The notes: generated by a model not told the origin, from the sequence alone. Shown: positions 7,562-16,426, counted from the first letter of the stretch. The stretch: 64,000 nucleotides of DNA from CAYVUB01 sp964454675 (GCA_964454675.1 CAYVUB010000008.1:21520-85519), one strand, 5' to 3'. Numbers and translations: made by a program.

Positions 7562-8716
7562 ATGAAAAAAAGTCTGTTAGTTTTAATCATAGCTGCTGCT
7601 GTTGTATCATGTAAAAACAGTGAACCGAAAGTTGACGGTTTTGTTGTAAACGGAAATGCCGCCGGCGTATATAACGGCATAAGAGCATATTTAAAAATTA
7701 AAGATGAGCGCGGCAGAGATATGGTTCTGGATTCCGCAATTATTTTTGACGAAAAATTTACATTTAAAGGGTTTGCGTATTCCCCGGAAATAAAGTATTT
7801 ATCTGTTAACAGCATTCCGGGCGATTTGCCAATAATCATTGAAAATGGCAATATTACCGTTACCATTGATAAAACAAATTTACAGGATTCTAAAATTGAA
7901 GGAAGCAAATCAAATGATGCATTAACAGCTTACAATGCCGCAACCAAAGTTTTAAATACCGAACGTTTTGAGCTAAATAAAACAGCAAGAGAGCTGCGTA
8001 CCAGCACAGATACTGTTTCTATAAGAAAAAACAATCTTCAAATTAAGGAAAACAGTAAAAAAATCACAGAGTATCCTTTTGAATTTATCCCTAACCATCG
8101 TGATAATTATTTCTCACTGATACTTTTAGAAACATTGCTGAAAGATCCAAATACCGATTTTGAAAAAGTTAACACTTTATTTGAATCAATGGATAATGGT
8201 TTAAAAATTTCTCCTCTCGGAATCAAAGTAAGCGCTCAGTTGTTTACTATAAAAAAAGAAAGTGAACGCGAAACCAATCTGAACATCGGTAAAATTGCGC
8301 CCCAATTTTCGGCACCGGATGTTAACGGAAACATAATTGCACTCAACGATATAAAAGGAAAAGTCACAATCATAGATTTTTGGGCTGCATGGTGCGGTCC
8401 GTGCCGAAGAGAAAATCCCAACGTGGTAAACGTGTATAACAAATACCATTCAAAAGGATTGGAAATTATGGGTGTTTCTCTTGACGGTTCTCCAACGCAA
8501 CATGACGCTAAAGCAGCTTGGGCACAAGCTATTAAAGATGATAACCTTACGTGGCATAATGTTTCAAACCTCCAGTATTTTAACGACCCTGTTGCTCAAT
8601 TGTACAATATAAAATCGATTCCGGCAACGTACATTCTGGATCGCAACGGAGTGATTGTTGCAAAAAATTTACGCGGAGCAGCCCTTGAAGCTAAAATAGA
8701 GGAATTGCTTAAGTAG
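7562..8716 (+). CDS. TlpA-like thiol:disulfide oxidoreductase lipoprotein (DUF4369 + AhpC/TSA)
   Basis: A 384-residue lipoprotein. The signal sequence MKKSLLVLIIAAAVVSC ends in a lipobox Cys at 17. A DUF4369-type domain covers about residues 25-125, a helical linker follows, and a thioredoxin-fold domain begins at about 245 with active site WCGPC (Cys278 and Cys281). This is the common Bacteroidota periplasmic TlpA/ResA type, which reduces disulfides in secreted proteins or apo-cytochromes. The substrate cannot be told from sequence. It stands alone with its own promoter, divergent from mnmE. Confidence 0.9.
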   Translation: MKKSLLVLIIAAAVVSCKNSEPKVDGFVVNGNAAGVYNGIRAYLKIKDERGRDMVLDSAIIFDEKFTFKGFAYSPEIKYLSVNSIPGDLPIIIENGNITVTIDKTNLQDSKIEGSKSNDALTAYNAATKVLNTERFELNKTARELRTSTDTVSIRKNNLQIKENSKKITEYPFEFIPNHRDNYFSLILLETLLKDPNTDFEKVNTLFESMDNGLKISPLGIKVSAQLFTIKKESERETNLNIGKIAPQFSAPDVNGNIIALNDIKGKVTIIDFWAAWCGPCRRENPNVVNVYNKYHSKGLEIMGVSLDGSPTQHDAKAAWAQAIKDDNLTWHNVSNLQYFNDPVAQLYNIKSIPATYILDRNGVIVAKNLRGAALEAKIEELLK

Positions 8717-8722
8717 GCGCTT

Positions 8723-8741
8723 GGTTAAGAGTGTTTTAACC
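8723..8741 (+). terminator. Weak hairpin after the TlpA-like gene
   Basis: GGTTAA at 8723-8728 pairs with TTAACC at 8736-8741 across a 7-base loop. There is no T-run, so termination activity is doubtful. Confidence 0.25.
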
Positions 8742-8758
8742 TAAAAACCGAATACAAT

Positions 8759-9052
8759 ATGAATTTACGATTGTTTTTTCTGCTGCTATTTATTGAATCA
8801 CTTTGTGTTGTTGCCGGAACTTTTGGACTTATTTTTCTATTCTTTTTCCTTTTCGGTTCTGGTGCCGGTGCAAGTTCAGATAAAGCAATATTAACTGAAA
8901 ATATTACGTTAGCCATTTTAACGTTATTGCCATTGATATTTGGAATTTTTAAATACAGAAATACAACAGAAAAAGAAAAAGCAAAAAGTTATCTATACTC
9001 AAGTTTGTTTGTAACAATTGTTAGCGGAATTTATTTCGGATTAATAATGTAA
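8759..9052 (+). CDS. Small integral membrane protein, unknown function
   Basis: A 97-residue protein with three likely membrane helices: about residues 4-32, 43-60 and 79-97. A Gly-Ala-rich loop (GSGAGASSDKA) follows the first, and a charged loop (KYRNTTEKEKAKSY) lies between the second and third. I do not recognise the family. The pattern of a small hydrophobic protein with a normal ATG start and ordinary codon use supports a real gene. No functional hint comes from its neighbours. Confidence 0.6.
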   Translation: MNLRLFFLLLFIESLCVVAGTFGLIFLFFFLFGSGAGASSDKAILTENITLAILTLLPLIFGIFKYRNTTEKEKAKSYLYSSLFVTIVSGIYFGLIM

Positions 9053-9158
9053 TGGCTCTAACCGCTGACAATAAATAGATTCATTTACACAAAATCAAAT
9101 TAAGCCTGTTTAATTAGCTATAAAGTAAGAGTAACAACTCAATGAATCAAAAAAAACC

Positions 9159-9800
9159 ATGGCTGTAAAACACATAAAAAAAAATCTACTCATTTTATTT
9201 TTCGGAATTTTAATAGCCTCTTGTTCTTCTTCAAAAACTGAAAAGAAAAAGATAAGATATTTTAATGAAAAGAATGTAGAAATAAGCGAACCTGAATTTA
9301 CCCGTATTCGCTCAACAAGAAAATTTTTATCCATAGCAGGAGACTCTATAAATCATACAAAATTAATTGTTAGAGAAAACCATGGAGACATAACTAATAA
9401 TAAAGATTTGAGAGATTTACTTGAAAATACAACAAATTTAGAACGGAATCCAAATAAGCCAATTGTTATTATTTACTATCCCGGCAAAGATGCTTGTAAC
9501 AGTAGCGGATTTACTTATAAAGGGAAAAAAATGTGGTATGGGGAACTTGAGATAGGTTTAGATCAAATTGCACAAGTAAAGCCAATTTATATTTACAAAG
9601 ATAATACCGGACTTAAAAAAAATGATGAAACACTAATCTGGCACAAAGACCCGGAAGGCATAATTGAAAGATTATTTTTTAAACATCATTACCCTTGCAA
9701 TAGTTTCGTCGTTATATCAAAAACGGGGAATTTTATCAGTTATTTTGGTGAATTTACTAAAGAGTATGTCTGGGAAGCAACCCAGCGTATGAATAAATAA
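9159..9800 (+). CDS. Putative lipoprotein, unknown function
   Basis: A 213-residue protein with a lipoprotein signal: KNLLILFFGILIASC, lipobox Cys near residue 22, followed by SSSKTEKKK. The mature part has a segment PIVIIYYPGKDACNSSG near 100-117 and a C-terminal VVISKTGNFISYFGEFTKEYV stretch. Both fit an alpha/beta fold, possibly thioredoxin-like without a CxxC motif. I do not recognise the family. It is flanked by unrelated genes and is convergent with the rhomboid gene. Confidence 0.7.
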   Translation: MAVKHIKKNLLILFFGILIASCSSSKTEKKKIRYFNEKNVEISEPEFTRIRSTRKFLSIAGDSINHTKLIVRENHGDITNNKDLRDLLENTTNLERNPNKPIVIIYYPGKDACNSSGFTYKGKKMWYGELEIGLDQIAQVKPIYIYKDNTGLKKNDETLIWHKDPEGIIERLFFKHHYPCNSFVVISKTGNFISYFGEFTKEYVWEATQRMNK

Positions 9801-9872
9801 GTTTCACAACAACATCTATAACCATTATTTTAGAACTTATTCCATTTTCTCAATACTCAATACTCATCACCT

Positions 9873-10532
9873 TCAAATCTTCCCTGTTTTATAAAGCACA
9901 AACAGGATAACGATAGGCAATGCGAGCAACACAACCATTAACGAACTGGTTTGAAACAATGACGGCGCAAGCATAAGCGTTACCACATAACCACCCAAAG
10001 CTCCGCCAAAATGTGCATCGTGACCTATATTGCCTATGCGGTTTTTCATTCCATAGATAGAATACAGCAAATAACCAATACCAAAAACATAAGCCGGTAT
10101 GCGTATGGGTATAAAAAACATATACAATTCCATACCAGGTTTTAACAAAATAGCCGCATACAAAACTCCGGTCACAGCACCACTGGCACCAACGGCACTG
10201 TAATGGTATTCGTCTTTATGAAAATAGAGTGACAACAAACTTCCCATGACCAGACTCGCAATGTATATAATAATAAAGCTGGTGCTGCCTAAATATGAAA
10301 TGACCACATCGGCAAAAAAGTAAAGGGTAAACATGTTAAAAAACAAATGCATCGTATCTACATGCAAAAACCCAGAGCTGAACATACGCACTTGCTCGCC
10401 TCGCCTGATGGCACCGACATTAAATTTATACCGCTCAAAAAAACCGTAATCGCCAAATCCTTTGTAAGATATCATCACATTTGCCGCAATAATGATAATG
10501 GTAATCAAACTTATATCTCCCATAACCTGCAA
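9873..10532 (-). CDS. Rhomboid-family intramembrane serine protease
   Basis: A 219-residue protein with six predicted membrane helices. The rhomboid catalytic dyad is visible: Ser117 in VGASGAVTG and His174 in HDAHFGGALGGY. The HLFFNMFTL motif near 62-70 is typical of the second helix of rhomboids, and an R-G-E-Q loop near 44-47 precedes it. It cleaves membrane proteins within or near their transmembrane segments; the substrates are unknown. ATG at 10532 (MQVMGD) is used; the Met at codon 4 is an alternative. It is divergent from the acyltransferase gene, 46 bp apart. Confidence 0.92.
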   Translation of the reverse strand: MQVMGDISLITIIIIAANVMISYKGFGDYGFFERYKFNVGAIRRGEQVRMFSSGFLHVDTMHLFFNMFTLYFFADVVISYLGSTSFIIIYIASLVMGSLLSLYFHKDEYHYSAVGASGAVTGVLYAAILLKPGMELYMFFIPIRIPAYVFGIGYLLYSIYGMKNRIGNIGHDAHFGGALGGYVVTLMLAPSLFQTSSLMVVLLALPIVILFVLYKTGKI

Positions 10533-10547
10533 TCTTTTAAAATAATT

Positions 10548-10555
10548 TATCTTTG
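10548..10555 (+). promoter_or_regulatory. -7 element for the acyltransferase gene
   Basis: TATCTTTG matches TAnnTTTG and lies 23 bp before the ATG at 10579. No TTTG is seen at the -33 position. Confidence 0.5.
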
Positions 10556-10578
10556 CACTGCAAATCTAATATTTTAAA

Positions 10579-11469
10579 ATGCAATTTCTCGCTTACATCT
10601 TAATTTATCCTTTTATCTGGCTCATTTCCATTCTCCCGTTTAAATTATTGTATGCGTTTTCTGATGGGCTTTACATACTGCTGTATCACATTATCAGATA
10701 CCGGAGAAAAACTGTTAAAGCCAATTTAAATCTGGTATTTCCTGAAAAAACAGACATTGAAATATCAAAAATCACTAAAACATTTTACCATCACTTATGC
10801 GATATGATAGTTGAAGCACTAAAATCGTTGAGCATCTCTGAAAATGAAATGAAAAAGCGTTTCGTATTTTCTAATATTGAAGAAATCCATAAACTCGAAA
10901 AAGCCAATAAAAGTATCGTTCTTATGTGCGCCCATTATGGCAGCTGGGAATGGATATTTATCCTTCAAAAATACATCAACCATAAAGGCTATGCAGTATA
11001 TAAGCGACTGGCAAACAAATATTTTGATAAACTCATAAAACGCATAAGAGCAAAATATGACAGCTACCTTATTACCACAAAAGAAACCATCCCGACCTTG
11101 ATTGAAGCAAAAAAACGGGGCGAATTGACCATTAACGGTTTTGCGTCAGACCAAACACCTCATATCAGAAAAGCTTTTTATTGGACTGATTTTATGGGAA
11201 TTAAAGTACCTGTACATACCGGTGCCGAAATGCTGGCGAAAAAACTGGACATGGCAGTAGTGTTTTTTAGAGTTAAACGTCTTAAACGCGGGCATTATGA
11301 AACCACCTTTGAAACCATCACACTACAACCCAACAACTATAAGGATTATGAAATTACCGACATCTTTTTACGCTTGGTAGAACAGCAAATCCATGAAGCT
11401 CCCGAATATTATTTGTGGACGCACAAACGCTGGAAATATAAAGACCGTGTGCCTGTAGAATTTCAATAA
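10579..11469 (+). CDS. Lipid A biosynthesis acyltransferase, LpxL/HtrB family
   Basis: A 296-residue inner-membrane protein with an N-terminal membrane anchor (about residues 4-22). The HX4E catalytic motif is His119 to Glu124 in CAHYGSWEW. The family pattern continues with GFASDQTP near 193 and YYLWTHKRWKYK near the C-terminus. Members add secondary acyl chains to lipid A or related lipids at the cytoplasmic face. Length is normal for the family. Whether it makes lipid A or another acylated lipid in this organism cannot be decided from sequence. Confidence 0.9.
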   Translation: MQFLAYILIYPFIWLISILPFKLLYAFSDGLYILLYHIIRYRRKTVKANLNLVFPEKTDIEISKITKTFYHHLCDMIVEALKSLSISENEMKKRFVFSNIEEIHKLEKANKSIVLMCAHYGSWEWIFILQKYINHKGYAVYKRLANKYFDKLIKRIRAKYDSYLITTKETIPTLIEAKKRGELTINGFASDQTPHIRKAFYWTDFMGIKVPVHTGAEMLAKKLDMAVVFFRVKRLKRGHYETTFETITLQPNNYKDYEITDIFLRLVEQQIHEAPEYYLWTHKRWKYKDRVPVEFQ

Positions 11470-11535
11470 TAATCATTGCTACTTTTCTTTGACTGTTGTA
11501 CATTGAAAATCCGTTTACAAAAAAACAATGTTTTT

Positions 11536-11618
11536 AACCATTAAGAAGTTAAGGTGTTTAAGACTATCATTAAGCATTTCTTAACCCCGAAACTTCAGGG
11601 CTTAATGCCTTAATGGTT
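11536..11618. repeat. TTAAG-rich degenerate repeat with inverted arms
   Basis: The stretch between two convergent genes is made of loosely repeated TTAAG/CTTAA words. AACCATTAAG at 11536-11545 is the exact complement of CTTAATGGTT at 11609-11618, so it can fold back. It may act as a bidirectional terminator. Confidence 0.4.
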
Positions 11619-11662
11619 TTTAAGATAGTTGAATATTAGAAAGTAATTTTTTTAAGACTATA

Positions 11663-13165
11663 TTATTTGGATAATTCAAACCAGTCGTCAATTGGTGTTT
11701 CGGCATCCCGATTTGATTGATGCACAAACTCATTTGTGGATTTGTTGTACTCGTAATCTTTTGCCCAATCCGGAAAATTTTCAGATAACGCTTTGATGCT
11801 TTCACACACATAAGCAATTTCTTTATTGGTCGTTGTGGGATGAATGGACATACGTATCCAACCCGGTTTTCGGGTCAATTCTCCAAGGGAAATTTCATTG
11901 GTCAATTCGTGCGAAGTTTCCATATCCACATGCAGCAGAAAATGCCCGTAAGTACCGGCACAACTACAGCCACCACGTGTTTGGATGCCAAATTTATCGT
12001 TCAATAATTTCACACCCAAATTGTAATGCAAATCATCAATATAAAACGAAATAACACCTAACCTGTCTTTATGCTGGCCTGCCAAAATATGCAGATTATC
12101 AATACCTCCTAATTGTTCAAAAATAATAGAGACAATCTCATGCTCGCGTTTTAACATATTGGCAACGCCCATTTGCTCTTTCAGTTTGATAGCCAAAGCG
12201 GTTTTGATGGTTTGCAAAAATCCCGGAGTTCCACCATCTTCTCTATCTTCAATATTGTCAATGTATTTATGCTCGCCCCAAGGATTAGTCCAACTTACGG
12301 TGCCACCACCTGGGCAATCGGGAATCATGTTTTTATATAATTTCTTATTAAAAATCAACACGCCTGAAGTTCCGGGCCCACCTAAAAACTTATGCGGCGA
12401 AAAGAAAATAGCATCCAAAGCTTTGCTCTCATCTTCAGGATGCATATCGATGTCCACATACGGTGCCGAACACGCAAAATCCACAAAACATACGCCATCG
12501 TGTTTGTGCATCAATTGCGCAATTTCGTGATACGGTGTTTGAATACCTGTCACGTTTGAACCCGCAATTACAGAAGCAATTTTAAGCGTGCAATCTTTAT
12601 ATTTTAATAAAAGTTGTTCTAAGTTTTTTAAACTGAACAAACCATCAGCCGCTGGCGGAACAACCTCAACCTTGGCAATGGTTTCCAGCCAAGAAGTTTG
12701 ATTGGAATGATGTTCCATGTGGGTAATAAACACCACTGGACGGATTTCATCGGGAACATTGGTAAACTTCTGAAGGTTTTCAGGAATTTTCAAGCCCAAA
12801 ATCCGTTGAAATTTATTGATTACGCCTGTCATTCCTGTTCCGGTCATAATCAACACATCATCATCATTGCTGTTAACGTGTTCTTTAATAATATGTTTCG
12901 CTTTATGATAAGCCTGCGTCATGGCAGTGCCCGAAACCGTGGTCTCGGTATGGGTATTGGCCACAAAAGGCCCAAAATCGTTACTAAGCTTTTCTTCAAT
13001 GGGCCGGTACAGCCTCCCTGAAGCCGTCCAATCCGTGTAAATGATTTTCTGCTTGCCAAATGCCGACTGAAATTCTTGATCTACACCAATAATATGCTGC
13101 CTGAATTGTTGAAAATAGGTTTCCAATTCGGTCAGCGTCGCTTTTGATGTTTCTGTAGAAATCAT
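11663..13165 (-). CDS. Class V aminotransferase / cysteine desulfurase-like PLP enzyme
   Basis: A 500-residue PLP-dependent enzyme of the NifS/SufS fold. The PLP-binding lysine lies in SPHKFLGGPGTSG near residue 259, and a Cys-containing loop TRGGCSCAGTYG lies at the position of the desulfurase catalytic loop. The protein is about 100 residues longer than SufS and IscS, with an extended N-terminus and extra C-terminal helices. No suf or isc genes are nearby, so a housekeeping desulfurase is unlikely; cysteine desulfurase, lyase or aminotransferase activity are all possible. ATG at 13165 follows the two dispersed repeats at 13185-13374. Confidence 0.82.
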   Translation of the reverse strand: MISTETSKATLTELETYFQQFRQHIIGVDQEFQSAFGKQKIIYTDWTASGRLYRPIEEKLSNDFGPFVANTHTETTVSGTAMTQAYHKAKHIIKEHVNSNDDDVLIMTGTGMTGVINKFQRILGLKIPENLQKFTNVPDEIRPVVFITHMEHHSNQTSWLETIAKVEVVPPAADGLFSLKNLEQLLLKYKDCTLKIASVIAGSNVTGIQTPYHEIAQLMHKHDGVCFVDFACSAPYVDIDMHPEDESKALDAIFFSPHKFLGGPGTSGVLIFNKKLYKNMIPDCPGGGTVSWTNPWGEHKYIDNIEDREDGGTPGFLQTIKTALAIKLKEQMGVANMLKREHEIVSIIFEQLGGIDNLHILAGQHKDRLGVISFYIDDLHYNLGVKLLNDKFGIQTRGGCSCAGTYGHFLLHVDMETSHELTNEISLGELTRKPGWIRMSIHPTTTNKEIAYVCESIKALSENFPDWAKDYEYNKSTNEFVHQSNRDAETPIDDWFELSK

Positions 13166-13184
13166 AGTACTAAATATGTTTTGG

Positions 13185-13282
13185 GCGTTACCCTTTTCCG
13201 CTAAAGCTACAAAAGGTCGGGCTTTTCGTTACAATCTTTTGTTCGTGCCTCACAAAAGGATTTCCACTTCAATCCCTAACGC
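13185..13282. repeat. Dispersed intergenic repeat A with GCGTTA/TAACGC ends
   Basis: A roughly 98-bp element bounded by GCGTTA (13185-13190) and TAACGC (13277-13282), with an internal hairpin made from CTTTTGT and ACAAAAG. The wording (GGTCGGGCTTTTCG, GGATTTCCACTTCAATCCC) is, to my knowledge, a repeat seen many times between genes in Flavobacteriaceae genomes. Function unknown. Confidence 0.55.
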
Positions 13283-13314
13283 AGATTCGGATTTGCAAAT
13301 ACAATTCGTTAGTG

Positions 13315-13374
13315 TCAGTTCGAGTGTTTTTAGATTTTGACTCAAAGTCAATGGCTAAAAAATGTATCGAGAGC
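13315..13374. repeat. Dispersed intergenic repeat B, long imperfect hairpin
   Basis: CAGTTCGAGTG and TTTTTAGATTTTGACT on the left pair with AGTCAATGGCTAAAAA and TATCGAGAGC on the right. This makes a stem of about 25 bp with mismatches. It directly follows repeat A and lies between glmM and the aminotransferase gene, where it could also work as a terminator. Confidence 0.5.
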
Positions 13375-13391
13375 AATCAACCGCAAAGGTA

Positions 13392-14780
13392 CTAAATATT
13401 TGCAATGGCTTTAATTTCACTAATGATTTTATCTGCCAAAGCATCGGCTTCTTCCTGCGTTGGTGCTTCGGTATAAATACGGATAATAGGCTCTGTATTG
13501 CTCTTTCTTAAATGTACCCAACTGTGTGAGAAGTTAATTTTAACACCATCTATGGTTGATACATCTTCGTTTTGATAACGTTGCGTCATCGCTTTCAAAA
13601 TAGCATCCACATCTAAAGTTGGCGTCAGCTCAATTTTCTTTTTGCTCATAAAATAATTAGGGTAGCTCGCTCTCAAAGCACTAACGCTCATTTGCTTTTC
13701 AGCCAATAAACTCAGGAACAACGCCACGCCTACCAAGGCATCACGCCCATAATGCAACTCAGGGTAGATTATGCCGCCGTTGCCTTCGCCACCGATGATG
13801 GCTTTATTTTTTTTCATCAATTCAACCACATTCACTTCGCCTACCGCACTGGCTTCATACATTCCGCCGTGTTTTTCGGTCACATCGCGCAACGCTCTTG
13901 TTGAGCTCATATTGCTTACCGTATTTCCCGGTGTTTTGCTCAGCACATAATCGGCGCAAGCCACCAATGTATATTCTTCTCCAAACATCTCACCGTTTTC
14001 ATCCATAAACGCCAGCCTGTCAACATCAGGGTCCACCACGATGCCTAAATCGGCTTTTTCCTTGACAACGGCTTGTGACAAATCGGTTAAATGTTCTTTT
14101 AAAGGCTCAGGATTGTGAGGAAAATGTCCGTTAGGCTCACAATACAGCTTTACGGTATGCACACCCAAACGCTCTAATAGCAACGGAATAACAATGCCTC
14201 CGGTAGAATTCACACCGTCAACCACCACTTTAAAACGTGCCGCTTCAACAGCTTTTTTGTTTACCAACGGAAGTTTTAGAACCTCATCAATATGTAAATC
14301 GATATACGCCTGATTTTTGGTGATTTTCCCCAAATTGTCAACGTCTGCAAATGTCATGGTATCGGTTTCGGCTATTTCCAGAATCTTAGCACCTTCGGCA
14401 CCACTTAAAAATTCACCTTTTGCATTTAAGAGTTTCAAAGCATTCCATTGCTTCGGGTTATGGCTTGCCGTGAGAATAATTCCGCCATCGGCATGTTCCA
14501 TAGGTACGGCAACTTCCACCGTAGGTGTTGTGGACAACCCCAAATCAATAACATGGATTCCCAATCCTACCAAAGTATTCATTACCAAATTTTGAATCAT
14601 CTCTCCGGAAATTCGGGCATCTCTGCCCACAACTACCCTGTAAGTGTCTTTTTGACGTTGCTGCTTCAACCACACACCATAGGCTGCGGCAAATTTTACA
14701 GCATCCACAGGTGTTAAATTATCACCAACTGTTCCGCCAATGGTACCGCGAATACCTGATATAGATTTTATAAGTGTCAT
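13392..14780 (-). CDS. glmM: Phosphoglucosamine mutase (phosphohexomutase family)
   Basis: A 462-residue alpha-D-phosphohexomutase. The phosphoserine loop is TASHNPK with Ser106, the metal-binding loop is DPDVDRL near 246-252, the sugar-binding loop is GGEGNGG, and the C-terminal phosphate loop is RKSNTEPIIRIYTEA. The N-terminus (SISGIRGTIGG) matches the Bacteroidota enzyme annotated as GlmM, which converts glucosamine-6-phosphate to glucosamine-1-phosphate for peptidoglycan and lipopolysaccharide. A phosphomannomutase or phosphoglucomutase role cannot be excluded by sequence alone. A -7 element lies 25 bp upstream of the start. Confidence 0.88.
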   Translation of the reverse strand: MTLIKSISGIRGTIGGTVGDNLTPVDAVKFAAAYGVWLKQQRQKDTYRVVVGRDARISGEMIQNLVMNTLVGLGIHVIDLGLSTTPTVEVAVPMEHADGGIILTASHNPKQWNALKLLNAKGEFLSGAEGAKILEIAETDTMTFADVDNLGKITKNQAYIDLHIDEVLKLPLVNKKAVEAARFKVVVDGVNSTGGIVIPLLLERLGVHTVKLYCEPNGHFPHNPEPLKEHLTDLSQAVVKEKADLGIVVDPDVDRLAFMDENGEMFGEEYTLVACADYVLSKTPGNTVSNMSSTRALRDVTEKHGGMYEASAVGEVNVVELMKKNKAIIGGEGNGGIIYPELHYGRDALVGVALFLSLLAEKQMSVSALRASYPNYFMSKKKIELTPTLDVDAILKAMTQRYQNEDVSTIDGVKINFSHSWVHLRKSNTEPIIRIYTEAPTQEEADALADKIISEIKAIANI

Positions 14781-14804
14781 AATGTTTTTTTGATTATTAC
14801 GTCA

Positions 14805-14812
14805 CAAATATA
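14805..14812 (-). promoter_or_regulatory. -7 element for glmM
   Basis: On the minus strand the sequence is TATATTTG, a full match to TAnnTTTG, about 25 bases before the start codon at 14780. No -33 TTTG lies at 19 bp. Confidence 0.5.
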
Positions 14813-14869
14813 CAATTACAAATTGTTTTTTTGTGAGTTGTTAAGTGCATCATATCTTCCGGATTCAAT

Positions 14870-14916
14870 CAAAAAATCTTGGTTCTTGATTCTTGATACT
14901 TGGTTCTTAATTCGTA
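14870..14916. repeat. Degenerate TTGATTCTTGATACTTGGTTC tandem words
   Basis: Seven- to eight-base words of the type CTTGGTTC, TTGATTC and TTGATACTTGG are repeated in the 146-bp gap between the divergent glmM and AcpH-like genes. Similar low-complexity stretches occur at several other gaps in this window. Confidence 0.5.
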
Positions 14917-14926
14917 ATTTTCCCAA

Positions 14927-15532
14927 ATGAATTTTTTAGCACATATATATCTTTCCGGAAATAATAAATTGGTAACCATCGGTAATTTTATTGCTGACGG
15001 CATCAAAGGAAAAGACTATAAAAACTTTCCCGACGGCATTCAGATTGGCATACTATTGCATCGTGAGATAGACACATTTACCGATGCGCATCCGATAGTA
15101 AGGCAAAGCACCAAACGTTTACATAAAAACTACGGGCATTACAGCGGTGTTATTGTAGATATCTTGTATGACCATTTTCTGGCAAAAAACTGGAATACCT
15201 ATTCAGATATTCCACTTGAAACTTATGTAAATGAGTTTTACGACCTGCTCGATGCCCATTATGAGATGTTACCTTTACGAACCAAAAAACTGATACCTTT
15301 TATGCTTGCCGGTAACTGGCTGCTGAATTACGCAAAAATTGAAGGCATACAAAATGTTTTGAACGGTATGAACCAACGAACAAAATTTGTTTCGGGTATG
15401 GATAGTGCTACTAATGAACTTAAAGAATATTATAACGAATTTGAACAGGAATTTACTGCTTTTTTTGAAGAATTGCGTCAGTTTTCTTCAACTAAATTAA
15501 ACGAAATTACCTCACAATACACGCACAAATGA
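14927..15532 (+). CDS. Acyl carrier protein phosphodiesterase-like protein (AcpH/DUF479)
   Basis: A 201-residue protein. Its N-terminus (MNFLAHIYLSG, then IGNFIADGIKG) and the conserved histidine- and aspartate-rich motifs (ILLHREIDTFTDAHP, then IVDILYDHFLAKNW) match the DUF479/AcpH family. The family folds like HD-type phosphohydrolases and in E. coli removes phosphopantetheine from acyl carrier protein. The metal-binding His and Asp residues are present. Length is normal (about 195). The activity in Bacteroidota is not established, so the call is by family. Confidence 0.85.
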   Translation: MNFLAHIYLSGNNKLVTIGNFIADGIKGKDYKNFPDGIQIGILLHREIDTFTDAHPIVRQSTKRLHKNYGHYSGVIVDILYDHFLAKNWNTYSDIPLETYVNEFYDLLDAHYEMLPLRTKKLIPFMLAGNWLLNYAKIEGIQNVLNGMNQRTKFVSGMDSATNELKEYYNEFEQEFTAFFEELRQFSSTKLNEITSQYTHK

Positions 15533-15729
15533 AACAAACACCTGTTTTCAGAAACTAAAACAGCATCCCGGCACTAAGCAACAATACACTTAAATAAAAA
15601 ATAAGACAGGTATTACAACGATGCTATCTTAAAATTATAAATCACTAATAATCAGCATAAATATAAAATTATTGAATTTTATTAAAATTGAATTATTGTT
15701 AACTTAACCATTTCTTAACATTGCACTCG

Positions 15730-15737
15730 TAATTTTG
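15730..15737 (+). promoter_or_regulatory. -7 element for the phosphate transport operon
   Basis: TAATTTTG matches TAnnTTTG and lies 20 bp before the start at 15758. TTTC at 15711 is the nearest -33-like word. The rest of the 225-bp gap (15533-15757) is AT-rich without further signals. Confidence 0.5.
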
Positions 15738-15757
15738 CACCTCAATTTATAAGAGAT

Positions 15758-16402
15758 ATGTCACTAAATGCTATTTTTCAATTTTTAGTTCCAAAGGATA
15801 AAAAATTCTTTCCGCTTTTTGAACAAGCCACTCATAATTTAATTTTACTGGCAGAAGCCGTAAATGAAGTTGTAAATGCTCCTAAGGACAAAAGAGAAGA
15901 ATATTTCATCAAGATAGAAGAATTAGAAGCAAAACTTGAAGAAATCACTCATAAAACCCACATTGAGTTAAGTACAAATTTTATCACGCCTTTTGACAGA
16001 GAAGATATATACTCTTTGGTAAAAGCAATGGATAATGTAGCCGATTATATGCATGGTGCCGCCAGCAGAATGAGATTGTATCAGGTAGAAAAAATCACAA
16101 AATCTATACGAAAGCTTACTGAGGTTAATCTTGAAGCATGCCAATTAATAGGCGTTGCCGTAACAGAATTAAAAGGGATGAAAAACCTGAAAGCCGTTAC
16201 CAATGCCTGTACCAAAATAAGTAAATTGGAAGCAAAAGCCGATACTATTTTTGACAAAGCGGTTGCCGATATTTTTGAAAACGAAACAGATGCCAAAAAC
16301 ATCATCAAGTACAAAGAAGTGCTTTCTGCATTGGAAACAGCATCAGACAAATGTAAAGGCGTTGCCAATGTATTGGAACAAATTTCTGTAAAACATTCAT
16401 AA
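15758..16402 (+). CDS. DUF47 family PhoU-like phosphate transport regulator
   Basis: A 214-residue all-helical protein of the DUF47/PhoU-like family. Visible features are the N-terminal FLVPKDKKFFPLFEQATHNL, the acidic metal-binding motifs (EELEAKLEEITH and the DREDIYSLVKAMDNVADYM type) and a repeated second half (ISKLEAKADTIFDKA, then ALETASDKCKGVANVLEQI). It is followed 24 bp later by a Pit phosphate transporter. DUF47-Pit pairing is widespread, and the DUF47 protein is thought to control or assist the transporter. Confidence 0.93.
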   Translation: MSLNAIFQFLVPKDKKFFPLFEQATHNLILLAEAVNEVVNAPKDKREEYFIKIEELEAKLEEITHKTHIELSTNFITPFDREDIYSLVKAMDNVADYMHGAASRMRLYQVEKITKSIRKLTEVNLEACQLIGVAVTELKGMKNLKAVTNACTKISKLEAKADTIFDKAVADIFENETDAKNIIKYKEVLSALETASDKCKGVANVLEQISVKHS

Positions 16403-16426
16403 ACATCATATAACTTCATAGCGTTT

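Noticed and set aside
12159..12530. A 123-residue frame opposite the class V aminotransferase gene
   Set aside because: It is a complementary-strand shadow of a strongly supported gene and has no family features.
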